Shown here piece after piece: positions 25,881 through 35,413 of a stretch of 36,872 nucleotides of DNA. Every line of letters starts with the position of its first letter. The stretch's first letter is position 1. Both the position numbers and the translations under genes were made by a program. The stretch is from a virus. Under the pieces are notes generated by a model, which saw only the letters and a list, made by a program, of their open reading frames with translations, was not told the origin of the DNA and did no database searches. The stretch lies in the IMG/VR virus record IMGVR_UViG_3300010885_081063, positions 1 through 36,872 of that record, one strand, 5' to 3'.

Positions 25881-25912
25881 CTCGTGTGCGGGGCCCCAAA
25901 AAAGTTAAAAAA

Positions 25913-26083
25913 ATGAAAAACCTATTATTCTTCCTCTGGATGCTGTTATTTCCTCTAATTGATGTGATGGTTGGCTGGATAAGAGCACAAATACCTATCG
26001 AGACAAAAGAAACTCACTGGATATCCGTAGTAATCACACTATCTCTTTATTTTTATATCGGCTATCTTTTGTACCAGTATTAA
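25913..26083 (+). CDS. small two-helix membrane protein
   Basis: A 56-aa protein from the ATG at 25913 (65 aa if the GTG at 25886 is used). It has two hydrophobic helices, about residues 4-23 (LLFFLWMLLFPLIDVMVGWI) and 36-53 (WISVVITLSLYFYIGYLL), joined by a short polar loop. I prefer the ATG because the GTG version adds a basic stretch encoded by the GGGGCCCC palindrome. Two-helix proteins of this size in phages include holin-like and superinfection-exclusion proteins, but no lysin lies nearby and no family is recognised. It is the first gene of the plus-strand operon, 30 bases before the UV endonuclease gene. Confidence 0.55.
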   Translation: MKNLLFFLWMLLFPLIDVMVGWIRAQIPIETKETHWISVVITLSLYFYIGYLLYQY

Positions 26084-26113
26084 TTTTTTCCTAAAATATA
26101 GTCATGTTATACT

Positions 26114-27097
26114 ATGAGACTAGGATATTGTTGCATTAACTTGAGTTTGCGAGACCAAGGAATTACTACCAACCGTGGCATGATCAAAAAAACTTGGGAA
26201 CAATATGGCATCGCCAGGGCCAGCGAACTAGCCGAATCAAACCTACGCGATCTTTATACTATTTTACAGTGGAATGTTGCACATGACATACAGGTCTATC
26301 GAATGTCCAGCGATATCTTTCCATGGATGAGTGAATACCGTCTTGAATTATTACCTAACTTTTCTACTCTAGTTCAACTAATGAGTAAGATCGGAGAATA
26401 TGTGCACCAACATAACTTACGTATTAGCTTTCACCCAGGTCAGTTTGACGTGCTTCCTTCCCCCAACCCAGAAGTAGTTCGCAAAACTATTTGGGATCTC
26501 GATCAGCATGCTCGTATAATGGATTATATGGATCTGCCAAAAAGCTACGAGTCCCCTATCAATATTCATATCGGCGGCTCATATGGCGACAAGGAATCTG
26601 CATTAGACAGGTTTTGCAAAAACTTTGAGCAGCTTTCAGACTCTACTAAATCTCGCCTAGTCGTTGAAAACGACGACAAGGCGAGTCAGTTTGGTGTTGC
26701 TGATCTCTACCAAGGAGTTTATTCTAGGATTGGCATGCCAATCACCTTTGACCACCTACACCATCGCTTTTGCACAAACGATCTTACTGCTGAAGTTGCT
26801 GCTCGTCTTGCTGCAAGCACATGGAAACACCATACACCAGTTCAGCATTATTCAAGTTCAAAAGCACTATATGAAGATTCTACGGTAATCAATCGTTCTC
26901 ATGCAGATTACGTTTATGCAATCATTCTAGATTATGGTATTTCTGCAGACGTAGAAATAGAGGCAAAAGCCAAGGATCTAGCAGTTCTTCGATATCGAGA
27001 ATCTTATATAGACCTTCCACGAGAACCCTTAAAATTTAATTTTGAAGCATATTCAGGTCCATCAGTTACCGTTGAATTAGACACACAAACTAAATAA
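26114..27097 (+). CDS. uvsE: UV DNA damage endonuclease (UVDE family)
   Basis: A 327-aa protein of the UvsE/UVDE family, TIM-barrel enzymes that nick 5' to UV photoproducts and start an alternative excision repair path. Motifs in order: RLGYCCIN (2-9), VYRMSSDIFPW (61-71), ISFHPGQF (104-111, metal ligand H107), NIHIGGSYGDK (150-160, H152), LVVENDDK (182-189, E185), TFDHLHHR (211-218, D213), TWKHHTPVQHYSSSK (236-250), SHADYV (262-267, H263) and DVEIEAKAKDLAVL (279-292, the last acidic ligand and the conserved Lys/Asp helix). All parts of the family are present and the length is normal. Base composition is richer than its neighbours at the 5' part (28 G/C of 60 counted at 26161-26220). T4 itself uses DenV, an unrelated enzyme, for this job. 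The next gene follows after 6 bases. Confidence 0.93.
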   Translation: MRLGYCCINLSLRDQGITTNRGMIKKTWEQYGIARASELAESNLRDLYTILQWNVAHDIQVYRMSSDIFPWMSEYRLELLPNFSTLVQLMSKIGEYVHQHNLRISFHPGQFDVLPSPNPEVVRKTIWDLDQHARIMDYMDLPKSYESPINIHIGGSYGDKESALDRFCKNFEQLSDSTKSRLVVENDDKASQFGVADLYQGVYSRIGMPITFDHLHHRFCTNDLTAEVAARLAASTWKHHTPVQHYSSSKALYEDSTVINRSHADYVYAIILDYGISADVEIEAKAKDLAVLRYRESYIDLPREPLKFNFEAYSGPSVTVELDTQTK

Positions 27098-27103
27098 AAA
27101 ATA

Positions 27104-27568
27104 ATGAAAACCGTAAAATACACAAATCGTTATAAAGACGAATACACTTTCACTGAAATTAGTGAAAACCAGGTAGAAATGACAGGTTCGTTCGAATATA
27201 TGCGAACTGCGTATGAAAATGATTATGAACCAGCGTATGCTGCCTATAAAGCTTCATGTGATGCATTAGAAGAACCAGACTACGATCTATTAGTTGATAT
27301 GCCTGTTGAAAATTGTCTGCGACCGCTTACCTTTGCAGAATTTAGAAAAGAGGTTCATGAAGAGTATTTTTTTAAAAATGAAGTATTAAGAAAATTTAGT
27401 TTCTTAGTTAAATCAGATATGGATGACATTCACATGATCGATCCTAGCGGCGGACCATATATTTCAAAAGGCATGGATCTTTCCTCTTTTTTTGGAGATT
27501 TAACCAGCAGAATAGTAAATGAAATTATAGTAACTCCAAGTAAAATAACTTTTAAGATTATAAAATAA
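27104..27568 (+). CDS. hypothetical protein in the repair operon
   Basis: A 154-aa soluble acidic protein. The start reads MKTVKYTNRYKDEYTFTEIS, then a Tyr-rich helix (SFEYMRTAYENDYEPAYAAY), PLTFAEFRKEVHEEYFF (about 104-120) and HMIDPSGGPYISKGMDL (about 137-153 of the N-terminal count is approximate). The DPSGGPYI-x-x-G-M segment looks like a conserved surface loop; I recall similar short proteins in phage and bacterial genomes but no assigned function. It sits between the UV endonuclease (6-base gap) and the exonuclease (10-base gap), so it is expressed with them. The leader is TAAATAAAAAATA, without Shine-Dalgarno. Confidence 0.8.
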   Translation: MKTVKYTNRYKDEYTFTEISENQVEMTGSFEYMRTAYENDYEPAYAAYKASCDALEEPDYDLLVDMPVENCLRPLTFAEFRKEVHEEYFFKNEVLRKFSFLVKSDMDDIHMIDPSGGPYISKGMDLSSFFGDLTSRIVNEIIVTPSKITFKIIK

Positions 27569-27578
27569 AATCTATTAT

Positions 27579-28346
27579 ATGTTTACTCCACATGAATTAC
27601 AAAAGGTAGTTTTTTTTGACCTTGAAACTGCTTCTTCCCATGCAACGTTAGACGACTTGCACATCGATAATCCAAAAATGGCAGAGTTATGGAGCAAGCG
27701 TTGTGAATATTTACGTTCTCGGTTTGAAGAAAATAAGCACATGACAGACGAACAACTGTACATCAATAAGGCTGCTCTTACTCCAGAATTTGCACGTATT
27801 ATTTGTGCTTCATTCGGTAGATTAAGTTTTACCGCAAGCGGTGATCCAGATATTAGTCCAGGCAAATACGCTCACTCTCTTACTATCAAGAGCTACTCAA
27901 GTACTGACGAACTAATTGTTCTTGATGGTATAGAAAAAGTATTTACCTCTTTTGCGGCATATAAGTTTTCAGGCCATAATATAAAAAGATTTGACGTGCC
28001 TATGATGTGTAAGCGCTTGCTCATGAATGGTAAATCACTTCCTAAGGGATTACAAATCCAAAATCTAAAGCCTTGGGACATGCCATTTATTGATACCTCT
28101 GAACTTTGGAGCTTCGGCGCATGGCAAGAAAGTTTCGCTTCTCTTGAATTATTAGCTACTTCTCTTAGCCTTGAGACTCCAAAAAGCGATATTAAAGGAG
28201 AAGAAGTAGGTAAAATCTTCTGGCAAGATAGAGATATCGATCGTATTACTGAATACTGCCAACGCGATGTACTTGCAGTTGCTCAATCAATTTTAAAACT
28301 TTCTAACCTAGATATAGTAGAAAACTACCAGTTACAAAAAAGCTGA
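27579..28346 (+). CDS. 3'-5' exonuclease, DEDDy superfamily
   Basis: A 255-aa DnaQ-fold exonuclease. Exo I is VVFFDLET (D14, E16), Exo II is FSGHNIKRFDVPMM (H133, N134, D139), and Exo III is EYCQRDVLAV (Y226, D230), the Y-x-x-x-D form of DEDDy enzymes. The arrangement resembles the stand-alone predicted PolB-type exonucleases (the DNA_pol_B_exo2 family) more than the T4 DexA sequence. Expected role: removal of 3' ends of DNA during repair, recombination or host DNA breakdown. It is followed after 3 bases by a PD-(D/E)XK nuclease gene, suggesting joint action. The start ATG at 27579 has an A/T leader. Confidence 0.85.
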   Translation: MFTPHELQKVVFFDLETASSHATLDDLHIDNPKMAELWSKRCEYLRSRFEENKHMTDEQLYINKAALTPEFARIICASFGRLSFTASGDPDISPGKYAHSLTIKSYSSTDELIVLDGIEKVFTSFAAYKFSGHNIKRFDVPMMCKRLLMNGKSLPKGLQIQNLKPWDMPFIDTSELWSFGAWQESFASLELLATSLSLETPKSDIKGEEVGKIFWQDRDIDRITEYCQRDVLAVAQSILKLSNLDIVENYQLQKS

Positions 28347-28349
28347 TAA

Positions 28350-29096
28350 TTGGAATCCAAACTTGAGTATTTTTCTGATCCTAACTTTAGGTTTGATGAA
28401 GGCACACATACTTATACTTACTTAGACCCTTACACAGGAAAGCCAGTGCAGACCTTTTCTTCTGTTACTAGCTTTCTTTCTCAGTTTAAAGAAAAATTTG
28501 ATTCTGATTTTTGGGCAAAAAAGAAAGCTATCTCTACTGGTAAAACCAAGCAGCAGATTTTAAATGAATGGAAAGATACTTCAGATATTGCAATGGATCT
28601 AGGTACAGAAGTTCACAAATGGATAGAAGACTTTTATAAAGGAGATAATCCTCCGGCTCCTGCACACCACGAAGTTCTCTCTAGAGTCAATAAATTCAAA
28701 GAATTATACGATACTAAACTACATAAGTTAACTCCGGTTAAGCAAGAGTTTCGTATTTTTTCTAGAAAATGGGGCCTTGCTGGAACGATGGACATTCTCT
28801 TTCGATTACAGCAAGACTATTATGTGGGTGATTGGAAGACAAATAAAAAGTTTACTACGGACAAAGATCCAAAGGGGCGTTGGAAAAAAATGCTATATCC
28901 ATTCGAAGATCTTTGGGAAAATGCCCTAACTTCCTATTCAATACAAATTAGTCTATATCGTTTGATCTTACAAGAAGAAGCTGGTTTTGAGACAGCTGGC
29001 GGTTTTTTAACTTGGATTGGTCCAGATGGAAAACCGGAGTTACATAAAACAGTAGATCTTAGAGACAGACTTTACACATACCTGCAAAAAAAATAA
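28350..29096 (+). CDS. PD-(D/E)XK nuclease, RecB/Cas4-like
   Basis: A 248-aa protein with the RecB-family nuclease signature: GTEVHKWIEDF (85-95, H89), an acidic/strand region KQEFRIF (131-137, E133), GTMDIL (145-150, D148), VGDWKTNKK (159-167, D161 and K163) and the helix motif SIQISLYRLIL (197-207, Q199 and Y203, the Q-x-x-x-Y pattern). These make a metal-dependent DNA-cutting core, probably a 5' or 3' exonuclease. No helicase domain or Cys cluster for an Fe-S centre is seen. The frame seems to open with TTG at 28350, because no ATG occurs early in frame; the gap to the exonuclease stop is 3 bases. Confidence 0.8.
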   Translation: MESKLEYFSDPNFRFDEGTHTYTYLDPYTGKPVQTFSSVTSFLSQFKEKFDSDFWAKKKAISTGKTKQQILNEWKDTSDIAMDLGTEVHKWIEDFYKGDNPPAPAHHEVLSRVNKFKELYDTKLHKLTPVKQEFRIFSRKWGLAGTMDILFRLQQDYYVGDWKTNKKFTTDKDPKGRWKKMLYPFEDLWENALTSYSIQISLYRLILQEEAGFETAGGFLTWIGPDGKPELHKTVDLRDRLYTYLQKK

Positions 29097-30752
<1,656 letters not shown>

Positions 30753-30788
30753 TTTATTAGGCCATTTTATGCATTGTTGCTTTAATAT

Positions 30789-30814
30789 AAAGGCGGTCGT
30801 TGACCGCCTTTTTT
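30789..30814 (+). terminator. rho-independent terminator after groEL
   Basis: AAAGGCGGTC - GTT - GACCGCCTTT is a perfect 10-bp stem with a 3-base loop (GC core of 7), directly continued by a run of T. It ends the plus-strand repair/chaperonin operon about 37 bases after the groEL stop. Confidence 0.92.
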
Positions 30815-30821
30815 ATTTTTG

Positions 30822-30829
30822 TATAAATA
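30822..30829 (+). promoter_or_regulatory. putative late promoter of the 1501-aa gene
   Basis: A perfect TATAAATA follows the terminator by 7 bases and lies 19 bases before the TTG start of the next gene, the same spacing as the other late motifs. Terminator plus promoter mark a clean switch between operons. Confidence 0.65.
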
Positions 30830-30848
30830 AAGTAAAGATATTCATATT

Positions 30849-33800
30849 TTGACATCTGCTCTAGATTTATTAATTAATGAGGTGGCCAATGTATTGGGCA
30901 TTTCTCCAGACGAAGTTAAAGCAAAGTTTACAGAAGATCAATTGAAAGACTTGCTAAACAGCGTTTGGTGTGAGCCAATCGACGAGCTTGGAATCCCAAT
31001 AGATTCTTTAGAAGCTCCGTGTGAAGATCTTGCAATTCCAAACCTGTTACCTGCAATCGAATTGGAAGCTGAACTTGAGAATATTCTTACGAAGGCAAAA
31101 GCAAAAGAAAAGCAGGATCCAACCAAATGCGTGCAAAAAATAGATGATGTAAACTCTATTGTTTCTAAACAAATAGACGAATATCAACAGCACAAGAATC
31201 TATTAGAAAAACTAATTGAATATCGAGATAATTATTCACCAGTGGTTGAATATTTTAAAGAAAGAGCAAACGAAACTGCTAGATTATTAGGTGTTTTTGA
31301 TCCATTATTAATTGAGGAAAGGCGACTATCTGCACTGATACCTACACTAAAGGATCAGCGTAAAGCAATCGAAGAATCAGTTACAACAACATATGTTCCT
31401 CAAGCTATTTTAGATAGACTTGCACTAATCGATTCTCAAATCGATGATGTGCAAAGCAGATTACAAGACACACAAGATGCCCTAAGTACTCTTGAAAAAA
31501 ATGAATATGGTGTTGGTGCAAATAACTCATCGTTAATTGGTAATTCTTACTATAATTCAGTTCTTCAATATCAAGAAAACTCAGGAAATTCTTTTGAATT
31601 TTATATAAAACAATACTTTAATCAATACATTAGTTATTCTGAATTGCAAGAATATCAAGATCAGGTAAAAGCATATTCTGAGTGTTTGACTGTATATGAT
31701 GATGCTCGACCTATTAATAGTATTCAAGACGTGGTTGAAAATTCATATTTTACGTTTAAGCTTGCGTTTATACAATTGAATGGAATAAAACTACAAAAGG
31801 AAGTAGTTGAAAAATCTACAGGCGCACGTAAGATTGAAAAATATAATTTTCCAATTAAAGGTAACCCAATACTTCAAAAGGACTCTTTTTTTAATTCGTC
31901 TAGTATATTTTCTCTTACCGAATTTAATATTACTCCTGGACAAACCGTAACTGGCAAGATCTACACACAATACTATAATTTATTTGAAGATCCGGTCAAT
32001 AATTTCTTTTCTCCATCTGACAGAGGACTTACTAGTTCAATCAATTTAGTTGATCCTAAATTAAAAGGAACTGGCGCTGAAATGAAAAGAGAAAAAAATG
32101 CTCAATATTATATACAGAATCTTGATTTAATGCAGGATTTTTATCAAAATTTTGAAAATTCATTTGAAGTCAAAAAAGCTGAAAAACGAGCACAAGTCAT
32201 TGACACGGGTCTTGCCGCACTTAAAATTAATTTGGGAGTAGTTGCTCGCAAAGAAGCAAAATTATTGCTTGCATTAGGCAAAGTAAATTACTATCTACCT
32301 GAAGAAAATCCAAATCTTCAAACCATAGTAGATGGATTAACTCAAAAAAATAATCAGTTTTTACAAGCAGCTGCTGAGTTAGATGAAGAAATCGCTAGAA
32401 TTTCATTAAAGGTTGAAGAACTTAAACCCAGCGTTGAAAAAACTAAATCATTATTAAAGTCATATAGTCCAGAATGTTTTGATAAGATAGATCAACCTAT
32501 TACTGGGTGTAATGACGTTAAATCGCAATTAGGAGTCGATCCATTTTTTACTAAAACTTTAAATGGAATCGATCCAACTCTGCCTACCTCTAATCAAATG
32601 TGTTATTGGGTAGAGTTTGCAAAAATGGCAACTTTCATTGGACTTCTACCCATGCCAAATGGAGCAAAAGTCGGACAACTTAGGTATTGGCCAGTTGGAA
32701 TCATAATTCCATATCCAGGCGGGCTCATTAAGATTCCTTTGCCAATTATGTGGATTCCCTTGTTGACTATTTCGACACCGCTGGGAAATATTGTGTTTTT
32801 CTTGACAATAAATGGAGTCTTTATTTCTCCAGTTGTGTTTTTAGTTTCAAATAGCGGTTTCAAACAACATATTATTACGGTTAAAGGTCCTTCTGAAAAA
32901 TTTGGATATACTGGCGAAGATGAATCGATAAAACCCGAAATTCATATACCACTATCGATACTTTCAGCTAAAGATAAGGCAACTCGACTTTTAAACGAAT
33001 CCTCATTAGGTCCTAATTATAATCTTAATGATTCTGAGAAACAACAATTGTCCAGACAACAGACTATTTTAAAAGCAAGAGAGGAATCTGCTAATGCTAC
33101 TGGTAACGAAAACAAAAAATTAAAAACCGCAAGAGAAAAAAAGAATCTTGAAAACTCCACTAGTAATGTCAAGCGATATGAAAAAATGGAGAAGATTGTA
33201 AATAAAGTAGATTCAGCTAAAGATGCAATTGAAGATGCAAAAAGAGCAATTTTAAATAGATTAGATGATCTTGGAAAACCGTCTCTTAATAACTCAAACA
33301 AAACAAAAGAAAAAATAGTTTCACGTAGAGAAAAACTTCTCTCTCAGTTAAAGGAAGCACTAGTCATTGGTGACGAGCCTCAAATCATAAGCATTAGAAA
33401 GCAATTAGAGTCAGATGGAATAGAACTTTCTGAAAAGATCGATGCCATAAAGTCAGATATGATTACGTATTATGATAGAATCAAGTTTCCAAAAATCGTT
33501 ATTCCAAAGGATTCATCAACTATTGATCTAAAGCAAAACGCAATAGCTGAAATAGTCGATAAAATACGAGAATTTGCAAATATTCACAAGACTCAATTTT
33601 TCTCAAAGGAGAGCGCAAGAGTAAAAAATATTTTTCTAGTACAGTTAGCTAAAAATAAAGAAAAAATAAGAGAAAATAATTCTAATCTTACTGATTCAGA
33701 TGGTCTGATTGATGTTGATAAGAATCCAGAAAAAGTAAAAACGTTCCTATTAAAAGCAAATAAAACTATTGTTGATGCTGCAAGCGGCAAGGGTGCCACT

Positions 33801-35354
33801 GGAAATTCATCTGATAAAAGAAAAAAGATAGATGATTTACAAAAGCAATACGACAAGGAAACAGACAAAGTAAAAAAGGTAAAACTTAAAAAAAAATTAA
33901 ACAAGGAAAAGGTTTCTTTGTCTGAAATATTTGAAAATGAAAAAACTAAAACTGCACTTGCCCTAACTCCCGAAGTCATGTCAGCTCTTGCAGCAATTAG
34001 CATCGACTTTGATCCTTTTGCTCCGTGTTGTAAAAAGGAAACTTTTTCTCTTGGTCTTACTGTGAGTCCCGCATTGCCAATATTTTTAGCTGCACGCGCT
34101 ACACTTGATGCTGCAGTTAATTCACTTAGCGCGCAAGATCTTAAATCTTTATTTGGAGGTAAAACAAAAGTTTCTACTAGAGAAATTACAACAGCTTATC
34201 TTTCCCTAATTAAAAAAAATATTCCCACTAGTTTAGAGATTCCTCTTCCGGATCTTAATCTACTTTCATTTGCAAAAGCATTTTCGGGTTTACTTATTTC
34301 ATTATACGAGATAAAAGCACCAAACGCTGCAGCACAGCCTGCTTTACCAAAAAGTATTACACTTGACTTAAATCTTTTAAAGAAACCTCTTCTAATCCTA
34401 CTCTTATCTTTTCTTGAAAACTGTTTACCTGACCCTACTACTATACCGCCGACTAATATTTCTACAACATCCTCTGCAAGTTCATCAGATACATCCCCTT
34501 CTCCAAAGTCTTTAACTAATTTACCTAGTTCAAATCCAAATACCACAACTCCACTGGATCCTACTATCAATATTGTTACGTGTGATCCTTCTACAACTGA
34601 AGATACTATACTTTCAGATGGAACATACAATCCAGCCAATCTTCATTCTGGTCGACCTAATTATACTCAGTCTTCTAACTCATCAGCCTATAGTTCAGGT
34701 AATGTTATTATAAATTCAAAAAAGGATATTTTACCTAATTTTCAGACATTAGATTTAGATTTTCTAAGTGTTAATCCTGGTGACCTCTTAGTTATTCTAA
34801 AAAACTTTATTGAATTAAAATTCGATGAAGTAGAAAAACTTTTAGATCCATTTTATAGTTTACTTAATATTGTTAAGGGAGCAAAAGGGGTTAATTTGAA
34901 TCTACTTGAATTTACTCAGCACAAGATTCCACCTACTGGTCCGCCTGCTGAAGCTACCTTTTTTGCCATAACTAAAGCCAAGGCTTTTGCTCCACGTTCT
35001 GCTAATTTTAAAATGATAGATGTTGACATCGTCAAACAAAAAGTTGCTCTACTTGAGCCCGCTTTATCTGCTATTTCTGCAACCGCTCCAATCTTAGCCG
35101 CTGCTGCTGGTGCAGCAGATGCAGTTTTGCCAAACTTAAAATCTCCAAAAATTGATACTACTACCGGAGGATTTAAGACAATTGATAAAAAAGCTGCTAC
35201 TTTTGCCCTAAGACAAATAAATCCATTATTAAGTCAAGATGATGTCCCTCCTTGGGAAAGAATGAGCGTTAAAAACGTGCTATTTGTGCTATTTCTAGAT
35301 GAATTTGTTGCTACCGGAGCAGATCAAGTAGGATTTTTCAGATCTTACATATAA
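30849..35354 (+). CDS. very large putative virion protein with hydrophobic core segment
   Basis: A 1501-aa protein, apparently started by TTG at 30849 because a stop lies in frame at 30828 and no early ATG fits. Residues about 70-230 contain long coiled coils (IDEYQQHKNLLEKLIEYRD in part). About 584-667 is strikingly hydrophobic and Pro/Gly-rich (GQLRYWPVGIIIPYPGG, LPIMWIPLLTIS, NIVFFLTINGVF). About 700-1035 is very Lys/Glu-rich and helical. A Ser/Thr/Pro-rich linker runs about 1195-1258, and an Ala-rich segment (ATAPILAAAAGAADAVL) lies near 1415-1430. It has no enzyme motif. The late promoter in front points to a structural role; tape-measure-like or membrane-touching proteins have such mixes, but T4's tape measure is much shorter, and the identity is open. 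Confidence 0.8.
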   Translation: MTSALDLLINEVANVLGISPDEVKAKFTEDQLKDLLNSVWCEPIDELGIPIDSLEAPCEDLAIPNLLPAIELEAELENILTKAKAKEKQDPTKCVQKIDDVNSIVSKQIDEYQQHKNLLEKLIEYRDNYSPVVEYFKERANETARLLGVFDPLLIEERRLSALIPTLKDQRKAIEESVTTTYVPQAILDRLALIDSQIDDVQSRLQDTQDALSTLEKNEYGVGANNSSLIGNSYYNSVLQYQENSGNSFEFYIKQYFNQYISYSELQEYQDQVKAYSECLTVYDDARPINSIQDVVENSYFTFKLAFIQLNGIKLQKEVVEKSTGARKIEKYNFPIKGNPILQKDSFFNSSSIFSLTEFNITPGQTVTGKIYTQYYNLFEDPVNNFFSPSDRGLTSSINLVDPKLKGTGAEMKREKNAQYYIQNLDLMQDFYQNFENSFEVKKAEKRAQVIDTGLAALKINLGVVARKEAKLLLALGKVNYYLPEENPNLQTIVDGLTQKNNQFLQAAAELDEEIARISLKVEELKPSVEKTKSLLKSYSPECFDKIDQPITGCNDVKSQLGVDPFFTKTLNGIDPTLPTSNQMCYWVEFAKMATFIGLLPMPNGAKVGQLRYWPVGIIIPYPGGLIKIPLPIMWIPLLTISTPLGNIVFFLTINGVFISPVVFLVSNSGFKQHIITVKGPSEKFGYTGEDESIKPEIHIPLSILSAKDKATRLLNESSLGPNYNLNDSEKQQLSRQQTILKAREESANATGNENKKLKTAREKKNLENSTSNVKRYEKMEKIVNKVDSAKDAIEDAKRAILNRLDDLGKPSLNNSNKTKEKIVSRREKLLSQLKEALVIGDEPQIISIRKQLESDGIELSEKIDAIKSDMITYYDRIKFPKIVIPKDSSTIDLKQNAIAEIVDKIREFANIHKTQFFSKESARVKNIFLVQLAKNKEKIRENNSNLTDSDGLIDVDKNPEKVKTFLLKANKTIVDAASGKGATGNSSDKRKKIDDLQKQYDKETDKVKKVKLKKKLNKEKVSLSEIFENEKTKTALALTPEVMSALAAISIDFDPFAPCCKKETFSLGLTVSPALPIFLAARATLDAAVNSLSAQDLKSLFGGKTKVSTREITTAYLSLIKKNIPTSLEIPLPDLNLLSFAKAFSGLLISLYEIKAPNAAAQPALPKSITLDLNLLKKPLLILLLSFLENCLPDPTTIPPTNISTTSSASSSDTSPSPKSLTNLPSSNPNTTTPLDPTINIVTCDPSTTEDTILSDGTYNPANLHSGRPNYTQSSNSSAYSSGNVIINSKKDILPNFQTLDLDFLSVNPGDLLVILKNFIELKFDEVEKLLDPFYSLLNIVKGAKGVNLNLLEFTQHKIPPTGPPAEATFFAITKAKAFAPRSANFKMIDVDIVKQKVALLEPALSAISATAPILAAAAGAADAVLPNLKSPKIDTTTGGFKTIDKKAATFALRQINPLLSQDDVPPWERMSVKNVLFVLFLDEFVATGADQVGFFRSYI

Positions 35355-35357
35355 ATA
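35350..35357 (+). promoter_or_regulatory. TATAAATA motif upstream of the S1-domain gene
   Basis: A perfect TATAAATA overlaps the stop codon of the 1501-aa gene and lies 56 bases before the next ATG, leaving a leader of about 50 bases, longer than for the other late genes. Confidence 0.5.
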
Positions 35358-35413
35358 TCTAAAACTTGTAATCCAAGTAATTGTATAAACCTACTAGACA
35401 CACTATTTAAAAT

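Larger units (their letters stand above)
25688..25912. promoter_or_regulatory. divergent control region (about 225 bp) without a clear gene
   Basis: The region separates the resolvase/sigma operon (minus) from the repair/GroEL operon (plus). It contains, in order, a weak AAAAATAAATAG on the minus strand (25757-25768), a G-rich tract (25800-25814), GTAC-centred palindromes (25814-25880), three TAATCT repeats (25832-25857) and a GGGGCCCC palindrome (25890-25897). Both operons probably start here. A GTG at 25886 could extend the downstream small gene by nine residues. Confidence 0.6.

Noticed and set aside
25886-25912. GTG start adding nine residues to the small membrane protein
   Set aside because: Possible, but the added codons come from the GGGGCCCC palindrome and the ATG at 25913 has the A-rich leader usual in this genome.
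33593-34003. A 136-aa minus-strand open frame
   Set aside because: It is antisense to the Lys/Glu-rich helical region of the 1501-aa gene, which gives a Phe/Leu/Ser-rich artefact.
34196-34639. A 147-aa minus-strand open frame
   Set aside because: It lies wholly inside the 1501-aa gene, opposite its low-complexity Ser/Thr/Pro region, and has no leader or neighbours of its own; a shadow frame.
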